Assembly: GCF_022458985.1 (NCBI RefSeq)
Contig: NC_061771.1
Span: forward strand, 27,892,001-27,956,000
Source: Mugil cephalus
Lineage: Eukaryota; Chordata; Actinopteri; Mugiliformes; Mugilidae
DNA: 64,000 nt
Direction: 5' to 3'
Below, piece by piece: positions 10,811-20,855 of the stretch. The notes under the pieces are model-generated. The model was not told the DNA's origin and searched no databases. It saw only the letters and a list, made by a program, of their open reading frames with translations. Numbering within the stretch: the first letter of the stretch is position 1; every line of letters begins with the position of its first letter. The translations under genes were made by a program, and so were the position numbers.

Positions 10811-11356
10811 AGGAGACGAGGACAGAGACAAAGACGAGGACGAGGACGTCACCACAGTGAACGTGGTCATGAACCTCCAGCAGGATCAGCTGTGATTCTG
10901 GAGGACTCTATCTTCAGTCATTTAACTCTCATCTTGAGGACGAACTGCTGGAATATTTTAATGAATCTATTCATATTAGATGTGTTTATTCTGTTAACTA
11001 TGATATTTATTTCTGTGCTGCACTTTGACTTGATGATTGTTTTCTACCTATTTTTCTTTGTAGATATTTTAGATATTTTATTCTTTCTTTAAGCCAAATC
11101 ACAGTGTTTCCATCATGTCTCCTTCAATAGAGTGAAACAGCCTCAGAGCCTCAGTGTTGAACGTCTCTACTTCAGGGTCACATGTGGGACAGCAGTAGGT
11201 TTTTGATCCAGTCAGAGTTCTGTACATGAGTCGTGTTTGAGTAAATGATGCAACATGTTATTTTCTTCAAGTCATTATAGGATTCAACCAAATATTTTAG
11301 AATATTAGAATATTTTTTCACTTCTGTGATAGAAACTTTTCTTTTTAGTGCGCTAT

Positions 11357-12131
11357 CCCTTGTATGGTATTTGGGTCAAATTGACCCGTTTCAGATTTTT
11401 ACAAGAATAAAAATGGTAAAAGTATAAATTTTTTTCTACCTGAACTCAATGGCCTCAGCTTATTTTCTGTGATAAACACGTATAAAGAAACAAAAACAAC
11501 TATACTATACCCCACACATTTACATCCTTCATATGGTCTTCGGGTCATTTTGACCCACATACACAGAGACACACACACACACAGCAATTTTTAGAGCCAC
11601 AATGTCTCTGAAGAGCTTCATTGTATTCAGATTTGACAAGCGGGAATCAAGACACATTACTGTGTGTGAACAAATGGATGGGTCACACAGCAGGACATAA
11701 TTTCCCCTCGGGGATCAACATAGTATATCACAATCAAAATCAAATCAAAAAGACCTCTTAGACGGCGGGGGGACAAGTTGGCAGCAATCTGCACTGTGTG
11801 GGACCAGTGGGTGGACCGGCTTCCCTGTCTTTATAACCCGTGGACGAACGGCTTGTGGGGTTTAGAGGCCGCTGCCCTTTCAGGCAGGATATGCCCTTAA
11901 AACCAGCAAGGTATGGCATCAATCTGGGCTGCATGTGATGCTGTTTCATCTTCTGCATGGAACATGCAAATTTATACAGGGAAGCTGGAAGGAGGAGCTG
12001 CTGCAAGAAACCAGGGGACACGAGTGGTGCTAGATATGTCACAAGGCCTCAGTGGCCACAACATTACCTGTGACAATGTTTTTACGTCGTACAGCCTGGG
12101 ACAGGAGCTTCTCAAAAGAAAGCTGACAATG
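11357..12131 (+). mobile_element. piggyBac-like element, truncated copy
   Basis: Starts at the terminal sequence CCCTTGTATGG followed by a small palindrome (gggtcaaattgaccc). It carries the transposase piece reading IWAACDAVSSSAWNMQIYTGKLEGG and continuing to QELLKRKLTM, typical of piggyBac (PGBD4-like) transposases. It is cut off at about 12131 in an A/T run. Complete versions of the same short element are at 16686-17890 and 22859-24074. Confidence 0.8.
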
Positions 12132-12246
12132 AAAAAAATTTTTTTGAGTTTTTCTATACATTGTTGTCATTTTTAGCAGTTTTTACACTTTAACCATAAA
12201 TGGACTACTCAACCGTATGGTGTGTATAAAAAAAAAAAAAAAAAAA

Positions 12247-12365
12247 ATTAAACTCTTGAATTTAGAGGAATAAACTCAAATGGGATTTAATTTAACAACA
12301 CAACATAGTTTAGATTTATTCCAAACTATAGTGAAATAAATAAAGACCTACCGGACACAGTGGAC
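12247..12365 (-). pseudogene. Inverted fragment of a V-set gene (stalk exon end plus intron 3)
   Basis: Read on the - strand, this gives the end of a stalk exon (CCACTGTGTCCG), its donor (gtaggtctttattt), and about 100 bp of intron 3 including the run up to the next acceptor. Its neighbours are on the + strand, so this piece is inverted. It follows an A-rich tract. The ccggacacag form matches gene 7 of the right arm better than the left-arm copies. Confidence 0.75.
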
Positions 12366-12664
12366 CTCGTCATGGCGACCATGCGGTCTGCGTCATCTCT
12401 ACGTCACTACGTTAGCGCTGCAGTGTGGGAGGAGTCTCATGAGCAAAACCCCACCCGACCTACACTCGACAGTCGCGTTGTCGGACAAAAACCTGCTTGA
12501 GATTCTGGTTTTCCCTCGTGAGTGTATCGCGCTGTAAAAGCAGGGCGGAAGCGGAACTTAAATCGGACAGATCGTATTTCCCACGTCTTCTCCGCCATTT
12601 TCTTGTCCATACACGTCGTCGTCGTCGTCTTTTCTTTTTGGATTTTTTTTTTTCTGCGCACATA

Positions 12665-12723
12665 ATGGAGCAAATTGCCAAAGCAGCGCGTTTCTCTTCG
12701 GTGACGATCCTTCTCATTCCCAG
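12665..12723 (+). other. Orphan first exon, MEQIAKAARFSSVTILLIPR (copy 1 of 3)
   Basis: An ATG is followed by 19 codons plus two bases and a strong donor (CCCAG|gtgagtac). It lies 500 bp upstream of the signal exon of gene 3. Copies at 18781-18839 and 24968-25026 precede genes 4 and 5 in the same way. The peptide has a weakly hydrophobic centre. The phase-2 donor does not match the V exon acceptor, so a direct coding join is excluded. It may be a leader exon whose ATG acts as an upstream open reading frame. Function unknown. Confidence 0.45.
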
Positions 12724-13222
12724 GTGAGTACCTCCCCCACTTCCAGGGGTTTCTACTTCTTTTTTGAAAACATCGTACAGTGTCTGTCTAGCTCAAGTCT
12801 CCTGGTTGGCTGGTGATAGCCTGGTGTCAAACTGTTGTTATAGCCCGTCCGAGACATTCATGTCCACCTCTGATAAGTTGCTCAATAAGAATCAAGAACT
12901 TCATCAAAAGACGACGATGTTTTTTTCTCAAAAGACGCTGTTGGCGTTAAAGCCTGTTGACAGTAAAGACAGACTATAGACTGATACTACAGACTATACG
13001 TCAAGGCCTCTGAGGCCTAACTCGAGGGCGCAAGGCCAAACTACATTTCCCATCCCCCCCTCGGTGATGCAAGCGCGTCACGAAGGAAAGTGGGAGGTAA
13101 TGTGGAGACTGCAAATCGACAAGTCGCAAAAGCAACATTAGCAGACCTTCGCCTGGAGCACAACTACAACGGTTATCGCGACTTTCACTCGTTTTTTTTT
13201 ATTAGATTAGATTGTTTTAACA

Positions 13223-16145
13223 ATGGTAGCAACAGCATTGTTCGCTTTCGTGACTGTTCTATCATCGATCGGTGAGTTTATATCGAAATGATGATATTTA
13301 TATATGATTTGTATATGAAGTTACTACTCTGCGTCATTATTCTTATTGTAAATAGTAATGTTATTGTTGTTATTGCTGTGCTTTATGTGCGAGTACGCTT
13401 TCACGCTACTTTTATTTTTTCCGCGGCTCCTCTCTGTCCTAACTAAGTTTGTCAAAGTGTTTTCTGTCCGTCCTCGTCGCGTCTGCAAGTCAAAAAGCGC
13501 AAATACAGTCGTCGGTTTGGCAGAAATGCCAGTGTCGTGTGTTAAAATCCGCTCACGGTTGGGAACTATGCACCAGCGGTTCTTCCCCGGACACTTCCAA
13601 CCACTGGACGGAAGAGGCTAGCGGCTAAGCTACACAAGCCGGCGAGCCCCTCTATCTGGCCAACGCACGGTCATTAGACAGCAAACTGGACTAGATCAGA
13701 CTACTGCGCTTTACTCGAAGGACTGTGAGAGGGCGTTTTTGTGTTTGTGGAAACATGGCCAAACAGCAGCGTTCCCGGCGGCCCTATGCAGCCTGGCCGG
13801 CTAACATGCTAACAAGCTAACGGTGCTGCGATGCTGTCCTGATCAGAAAACACTGTTCACCGCTGCTGGAGTTCATGGTTCTGTTTGTGGTTGTTCTTTG
13901 AAAACTCCGATTCCAATCGCATTATCTGGGAGTCTCAATCGCACAATGAGAACCCCGATTAAAATCGGAGTAACGTGTTTACATGCACTTAAGTTCTCCT
14001 GTTATAGTCCGATTAAGGCAGTAATTTGGCTTTTTCACGTGCATGTAAACGCACTGAGTGTTTTTACCTCTCACAGAGGAGCCTACAAGCCTAAAAGGCC
14101 CCTTTTAGGTACGGAAGGGGGTAAGAGGGATCCTGGAATATGTTGGGTGGTGCTATTCAGATGTGACCATAAGGACGCTGAAGGAATGTGTGTTGTGTTG
14201 TAGATGTTGTTGCTGTGAGCATAGTGGGAGAAGCGTAAATAAAAGTGCATAAGACTGAAGCAGAGAAGCTCTTTGGCTAGTTATTTCATTTTCACAATAT
14301 TACTAAACACCACAGAAAGATGTGTGCACGCTGTAATAAATCCTTTATATACCCGTTGCTGTATCCAGTGTACATATGTACAGTATATATAATATTCATT
14401 CATCCCACCCACTTTCTGCACTATTCAACTCAAGGAAGCATCAGTCACTTTATGTATATTGTATATTGTCATGCGTTGTCATGTTCTCCTTTGTTTACTT
14501 TGTATATACAGGATATATTTTATTTTTTTTATATATTCTCAGTGTTTGCACATTTCTTGTTTACATTTTTTTGTTTAGCTGCTGCATCGTACGTCTTTGA
14601 GGTTATTAATTTAAAGCCTGATGTCAGAATTGACAATAAAATTGACTTATTTGAAATGTTTTGATTTAGTTTAAACAGACTTAGTGTTCAGGGACGGTTC
14701 TAGTGTCAGAGCTGTAGACGCACTGAACACGTGGGTAAACGTCAGAGGTGGATCATACTACTGCATTCTGTTCATTTTCAGGCATCGTGTGTCATCAATG
14801 ATTATGATTAATATCATATAACAGTTTGATTGTTCACAGAATACGATACATTTCTTTTTTTCTTGATTCAGCTTTGTGACAGAGGAAGGTTTTACACCAA
14901 CCTCATCCTCAGGTTGACATGAACTGATCAAACTGTTTTTTTTTATCTGGTTTGTTTCCCCAGAAAAACGTCCCATCATCGACCAGACTCAGCTGATTAA
15001 AGTACCAGAAGGATCTAATTTGACTCTACAGTGTCAAACTGATCCAGAGATCAACCTAACAAACTTCACCTTGGACTGGAAGAGAGTGGACATCCCAAAT
15101 GTCTCAGACCGCTTTGTCTACTCCCGTCGTCGTGGGACAGATCATCCTGAGGAACAGATACAGCGATACAAGAACAGAGCAGAGCTGATTAAAGAGGACC
15201 TGACCAGAGGACGGATGACTCTACTGATCCCCACAGTCCAGCAGTCTGACACAGGACACTTCAAATGCTTCATCCCAAAGCTGAACGTCAGCTTTGTTTT
15301 CAACATTAATGGTAAGTTTACTGAACTCACAACGTTGTGTTGTTGGTGTCACACACCACAGGACCCCCTCAGAAGACCCATGTCCTTCTCTGATGAGACA
15401 CCACAAGGGACAACTACACAGTATTAGAAAGGTGGTCATAATGATGTGGCTGATCTGTGTGGGTGGATAAAACTGCAAGTTAATAATAAAGTTTTATTTT
15501 ATCTGTATCTGTGACAGTGACAAAGAGAGAGGATGTCGCCATGACGACGTCTCCAGGATACAGAGTCATGAACCCCACTGTGTCTGGTAGGTCTTTATTT
15601 ATTTCACTATAGTTTGGAATAAAGTTATTAATCTAAACTATGTTGTGTTGTTAAATTAAATCCCATTTGAGTTTACTCCTCTAAATTCAAGAGTTTAATT
15701 TCTTTCAGGTCCTGTAGAGACGATAAACCACTGGATCATTCTTGGTGTCTGTATTTGTGTCCTCCTTGTTCTTGGTTTCATCATTGGAGTCCTGGTGAAG
15801 AACAGAAGGATTAGTGAGTTACAGACTTTTACATTTTAACTGGACATTGTGATGAACATGTACTTTATTTTATATCTAATAGTCAGACTTGACTGTGTTT
15901 AGCAGCTAAAGCTACTTGAGGCTTTACATTTGAAGTTCAGGGGCCACATTCAGAACAAGTTGATCTCAAGGGGCTCAGATCAATAAGAGAAAAATAACAC
16001 CAACAACCACAGACTCTTCCTACAATAAAAGGTAGATGAACAGAGAACTGGAGAGAATCAATTTATTCATCTGGAAACTGGTCTCCATCTTCTTACAGGG
16101 ATTTACAGACGGAGAATAAATGAAGAAATGGGAATGCTGAGATGA
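13223..16145 (+). CDS. V-set gene 3: single-V-domain membrane protein, MOG/butyrophilin-like
   Basis: Exons: 13223-13271 (signal MVATALFAFVTVLSSIG), 14964-15311 (V domain), 15518-15586 (stalk), 15709-15813 (transmembrane), 16099-16145 (tail, TGA 16143-16145). The predicted product is 205 residues, all junctions in frame. Key residues are the first cysteine in LTLQC, Trp in LDWKR, and SDTGHFKC. The second loop reads GTDHPEEQIQRY, differing from gene 2 (GTDHPHPQMQRY). Sequons NLT, NVS and LNVS are present. The signal peptide belongs to a second type shared with genes 4 and 5. The tail (RIYRRRINEEMGMLR) stops early owing to the same 11-bp deletion as gene 2. Intron 1 (1.7 kb) contains LINE and MITE debris. 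Surface expression and immune role are inferred from family resemblance. Confidence 0.8.
13430..13800 (+). mobile_element. LINE fragment, start of endonuclease-domain ORF (decayed)
   Basis: Within gene 3 intron 1, the sequence encodes a degraded LANARSLDSKLD and, after a frameshift, GVFVFVETWPN. These resemble the ANxxSLxxKxD...FTETWLN opening of CR1/L2/Rex1-type LINE endonucleases. Stops and frameshifts interrupt it. The same piece lies at 19560-19975 in gene 4 intron 1. Confidence 0.5.
13895..14070. mobile_element. Right-half fragment of the agtgcgtttacatgca MITE
   Basis: It ends in cacgtgcatgtaaacgcactgagtg and matches 27965-28140 (aactccgattccaatcg ... cttaagttctcctgttatagtccgattaaggca). 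The left half is missing. The same truncated copy is at 20090-20255. Confidence 0.7.
14330..14665 (+). mobile_element. LINE-like 3' end in gene 3 intron 1
   Basis: AT-rich block (cattcatcccacccactttctgcactattcaac ... gacaataaaattgactt) with no open reading frame, ending in an AATAAA-type tail. Identical blocks are at 20505-20855 and, split by a later insertion, at 28400-28531 plus 29290-29470. It looks like the 3' untranslated end of a LINE. Confidence 0.45.
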
Positions 16146-16685
16146 AGGAGACGAGGACAGAGACAAAGACGAGGACGTCACCACAGTGAACGTGGTCATG
16201 AACCTCCAGCAGGGTCAGCTGTGATTCTGGAGGACTCTATCTTCAGTCATTTAACTCTCATCTTGAGGACGAACTGCTACAATATTTTAATGAATCTGTT
16301 CATATTAGATGTGTTTATTCTGTTAACTATGATATTTATTTCTGTGCTGCACTTTGACTTGATGATTTTTTTCTACCTATTTTTCTTTGTAGATATTTTA
16401 GATATTTTATTCTTTCTTTAAGTCAAATCACAGTGTTTCCATCATGTCTCTTTCAATAGAGTGAAACAGCTTCAGAGCCTCAGTGTTGAACGTCTCTACT
16501 TCAGGGTCACATGTGGGACAGCAGTAGGTTTTTGATCCAGTCAGAGCTCTGTACATGAGTCGTGTTTGAGTAAATGATGAAATATGTTATTTTCTTCAAG
16601 TCATTATAGGATTCAACCAAATATTTTAGAATATTAGAATATTTTTTCACTTTTGTGATAGAAACTTTTCTTTTTAGTGTGCTAT

Positions 16686-17890
16686 CCCTTGTATGGTATT
16701 TGGGTCAAATTGACCCGTTTTTACAAGAATAAAAATGGTACAAGTATAAATTTTTTCTACCTGAACTCAATGGCCTCAGCTTATTTTCTGTGATAAACAC
16801 GTATAAAGAAATAAAAACAAAATAGCACACATGCTACTACACCCCACACATTTACATCCTTCATATGGTCTTCGGGACATTTTGACCCACATACACAGAG
16901 ACACACACACACACAGAGCAATTTTTAGAGCCACAATGTCTCTGAAGAGCTTCATTGTATTCAGATTTGACAACCGGGAATCAAGACACATTACTGTGTG
17001 TGAACAAATGGATGGGTCACACAGCAGGACATAATTTCCCCTCGGGGATCAACATAGTATATCACAATCAAAATCAAATCAAAAAGACCTCTTAGATGGC
17101 GGGGGGACAAGTTGGCAGCAATCTGCACTGTGTGGGACCAGTGGGTGGACCGGCTTCCCTGTCTTTATAACCCGTGGACGAACGGCTTGTGGGGTTTAGA
17201 GGCCGCTGCCCTTTCAGGCAGTATATGCCCTTAAAACCAGCAAGGTATGGCATCAAACTGGGCTGCATGTGATGCTGTTTCATCTTCTGCATGGAACATG
17301 CAAATTTATACAGGGAAGCTGGAAGGAGGAGCTGCTGAAAGAAACCAGGGGACACGAGTGGTGCTAGATATGTCACAAGGCCTCAGTGGCCACAGCATTA
17401 CCTGTGACAATGTTTTTACATCGTACAGCCTGGGACAGGAGCTTCTCAAAATAAAGCTGACAATGGTTGGAACAGTCCAGAAAAATAGGACGGAGCTTCC
17501 ACCTGAGGTTCAAACTGTGAAGAAAAGGCCAGTCCAGTCCTCCAACTTCATGTTCACAGCCAACGCTGCACTGGTATCTTACATAGCAAAAAAAGGAAAA
17601 AATGTGGTGCTCATGAGCCTCTACACAGGGATGGAGCAGTAAGTAGTAGTGTGGACCGTAAGCCAGAGGTCATACTTGACTACAATGCTCAACTTACGAC
17701 AAAAAGAGCAGTCACACTTCCACTGTTAGTTGTGTTCTAGTAGAGACTGATTGCAATCATTAAACATGTATGTTAAAGGTTTATGAAGTAAAATTTTATA
17801 TTAGAATTGATTTTAACACCCCAAATGTGTCCCGGGTCAATTTGACCCGAGGGAAACGAGAGGGTCCTAAAAGTGAAGAACATACAAGGG
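16686..17890 (+). mobile_element. piggyBac-like element (1.2 kb, non-autonomous) with transposase remnant
   Basis: Inverted ends CCCTTGTATG (16686) and CATACAAGGG (ends 17890), each followed by a subterminal gggtcaaattgaccc-type palindrome. The + strand encodes about 130 residues of transposase C-terminal half: IWAACD-like start, IYTGKLEGG, VVLDMSQGLSGH, VFTSYSLGQELL, ELPPEVQ, NVVLMSLYTGM. This matches piggyBac/PGBD4-type proteins. The N-terminal catalytic region is missing, so it cannot encode full transposase. A TTAA target duplication is not visible. Confidence 0.85.
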
Positions 17891-17936
17891 CGATATATAT
17901 ATACACACACACACATATGTATGTATATATAAAAGA

Positions 17937-18432
17937 TTTCAATGCCTTAGGTACCGATATTGTCATCAGCCAATTTGCGGATGACAGAACACTATTTGTA
18001 CAAGGCAGACACCAAGTTCCAGTAACAATCAAAAAATAAATAAATAAATAAATCTCCAAAGTTTCAGGGTTAACTTTGAACTTAAATTTTATTCATCCCC
18101 CAAATTTATTGTCTTCATGAATGAATTTAAACTGTACATGAAATCTCTAAAACTTATAACAGAAATGAAGGCACAAAAACTATATGATAACTTAAAGAAT
18201 TTTCCCACTTAAAATGGATAGTTAAAATTGATTTGAATCCCCCTTATGAGATCAATGTTTATTCTATTTCATATATATTTCATTTTTGACTATTTATTTT
18301 AATTTTATTTCAATTTCTCTTAATTTATTATATCGAAGCACTAAGGTGAATGTTTTGTTGTGAGTTGGATTGCACTAATGTTGGATGTTCACCTTTTGTA
18401 CTTTTCAATAAAGCATTTAAAAAAAAACTGAA
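17937..18432 (+). mobile_element. 5'-truncated LINE 3' end (L1/Tx1-like) with poly-A
   Basis: Begins with a piece of reverse transcriptase reading ISQFADDRTLFVQG (the Y/FADD catalytic box) and later SKVSGLTLN, then AT-rich 3' sequence ending in cttttcaataaagcattt plus A-run. It follows a short AT/AC microsatellite. It is a dead copy; the same insertion is present at 24130-24627. Confidence 0.7.
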
Positions 18433-18780
18433 TTACCCCTCCTGTCACTGATGCAACTTTACAGCTGATGCAACTTTACGTTACCGACGGTCTTGTGCAG
18501 GGGTTGGGAGGAATCTCGACCAGAAACGCACCCGACCCGGAGCTCTAGAGTAGCTCTGTAGCTCTAGAGCTCCGACCCGGTCGACAATCGTACGTTCGGA
18601 TTAAAATCAAACCTGTTTTAAATTCTGGTTTTCTCTCGTGAGTGTATCGCGCTGTAAAAGCAGGGCGGAAGCGGAACTTAAATCGGACAGATCGTATTTC
18701 CCACGTCTGCTCCGCCATTTCCTTGTCCATACACGTCGTCGTCGTCTTTTCTTTTTGGATTTTTTTTTTCTGCGCACATA

Positions 18781-18839
18781 ATGGAGCAAATTGCCAAAGC
18801 AGCGCGTTTCTCTTCGGTGACGATCATTCTCATTCCCAG
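18781..18839 (+). other. Orphan first exon, MEQIAKAARF... (copy 2 of 3)
   Basis: Same 59-bp exon and gtgagtac donor as at 12665, with one residue changed (TIILIPR instead of TILLIPR). It lies 570 bp upstream of the signal exon of gene 4. The flanking 5' sequence (ttaaatcggacagatcg...) is also conserved. Confidence 0.45.
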
Positions 18840-19559
18840 GTGAGTACCTCCCCCACTTCCAGGGGTTTCTACTTCTTTTTTGAAAACATCGTACAGTGTT
18901 TGTGTAGCTTAAGTCTCCTGGTTGGCTGGTGATAGCCTGGTGTCAAACTGTTGTTATAGCCCGTCCGAGACATTCATGTCCACCTCTGATAAGTTGCTCA
19001 ATAAGAACCAAGAACTTCATCAAAAGACGACGATGTTTTTTTCTCAAAAGACGCTGTTGGCGTTAAAGCCTGTTGACAGTAAAGACAGACTATAAAACCA
19101 CAGTACGTCAAGGCCTCTGAGGCCTAACTCGAGGACGCAAGGCCGAACTACATTTCACATCCGATCTGATGCAAGCGCTGAACTAGGAAGTAAGGAGCAC
19201 TGCGTGCGCGTACACGGCCAAACAGCGGACTGCACACCACCAGCAGTCACCACACATTCATCAGACACCACAACGGTTATCACGACTTTTACTAGTTTTT
19301 ACGACGGAGAAACACCAGCACTCATTTCTCTGGATGTGGAGTGCAGTTATCACGACTTCTTTAGTGTTTATTTTGTAATTTGTTATAAGATTAAATTGTT
19401 TTAACAATGACAGTAACAACATTGTTCGCTTTCGTGTCTGTTGCATCGTTGATCGGTGAGTTTATATCGTATGAAATTCCTCCTCTGTGTCATTATTCTT
19501 ATTGTAAATAGTAATGTTATTGCTGTGCTTTACGTGCGAGTACGCTTTCGCACTTCTTT

Positions 19560-20255
19560 TATTTTTTTCCGCGTCTCCTCTCTGTCCTAACCAAACGGTG
19601 TTTTCGTGTTTTTCGTCAGTGTTTTTGTCCGTCCCCGTCGCGTCTGCAAGTCAAAAAGCGCAAATACAGTCGTGGGTTTGGCAGAAATGCCAGTGTCGAG
19701 TGTTGAAATCCGCTCACGGTTGGGAACTGTACACCAGCGGTTCTTCCCCGGACACTTCCAACCACTGGACGGAAGAGGCTAGCGGCTAAGCTACACAAGC
19801 CGGCGAGCCCCTGTATCTGGCCAACGCACGGTCATTAGACAGCAAACTGGACTAGATCAGACTACTGCGCTTTACTCAAAGGACTGTGAGAGGGTGTTTT
19901 TATGTTTGTGGAAACATGGCTAAACAGCAGCGTTCCCGGCGGCACTATGCAGCCTTACCGGCTAACATGCTAACATGCTACCGAGCCGACAGAGCTACCG
20001 TCGAGGGAGGCGAAACCCGTGGCGGTGCTGCGATGCTGAAAAACACTGTTCACCACTGCTGGAGTTCATGGTTCTGTTTGTGGTTGTTCTTTGAAAACTC
20101 CGATTCCAATCGCATTATCTGGGAGTCTCAATCGGACAATGACCCCGATTAAAATCGGAGTAACGTGTTTACATGCACTTAAGTTCTCCTGTTATAGTCC
20201 GATTAAGGCAGTAATTTGGCTTTTTCACGTGCATGTAAACGCACTGAGTGTTTTT
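19560..20255 (+). mobile_element. LINE endonuclease fragment plus MITE fragment (copy in gene 4 intron 1)
   Basis: Near-identical to 13430-14070 in gene 3. 19560-19975 is the LINE piece (LANARSLDSKLD-like) and 20090-20255 is the truncated MITE. Shared breakpoints show that the two introns descend from one duplicated unit. Confidence 0.55.
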
Positions 20256-20504
20256 ACCTCTCACAGAGGAGCCTACAAGCCTAAAAGGCCCCTTTTAGGT
20301 ACGGAAGGGGGTAAGAGGGATCCTGGAATATGTTGGGTGGTGCTATTCAGATGTGACCATAAGGACGCTGCAGGAATGTGTGTTGCATTGTAGATGTTGT
20401 TGCTGTGAGCATAGTGGGAGAAGAGTAAATAAAAGTGCATAAGACTGAAGCACAGAGAAGCTCTTTGGCTAGTTATTTTATTTTCACAATATTACTAAAC
20501 ACCA

Positions 20505-20855
20505 CAGAAAGATGTGTGCACGCTGTAATAAATCCTTTATATATCCGTTGCTGTATCCAGTGTAGATATGTACAGTATATATAATATTCATTCATCCCAC
20601 CCACTTTCTGCACTATTCAACTCAGGGAAGCATCAGTCACTTTATGTATATTGTATATTGTCATGCGTTGTCATGTTCTCCTTTGTTTACTTTGTATATA
20701 CAGGATATATTTTATTTTTTTATATATTCTCAGTGTTTGCACATTTCTTGTTTACGTTTTTTTGTTTAGCTGCTGCATCGTACGTCTTTGTGGTTATTAA
20801 TTTAAAGCCTGATGTCAGAATTGACAATAAAATTGACTTATTTGAAATGTTTTGA
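20505..20855 (+). mobile_element. LINE-like 3' end (copy in gene 4 intron 1)
   Basis: Copy of the 14330-14665 block, with the same cattcatcccacccac start and gacaataaaattgactt end. Confidence 0.45.

Noticed and set aside
10892-11092. Hydrophobic 66-codon frame after gene 2, repeated at 16221 and 22396
   Set aside because: It lies wholly in the 3' untranslated region and runs over the remains of the old tail frame. Similarity among copies reflects recent duplication, and the hydrophobic look comes from T-rich DNA.
13823-14203. 126-codon frame in gene 3 intron 1
   Set aside because: It crosses the boundary between LINE debris and a truncated MITE, and the equivalent in gene 4 intron 1 is disrupted.
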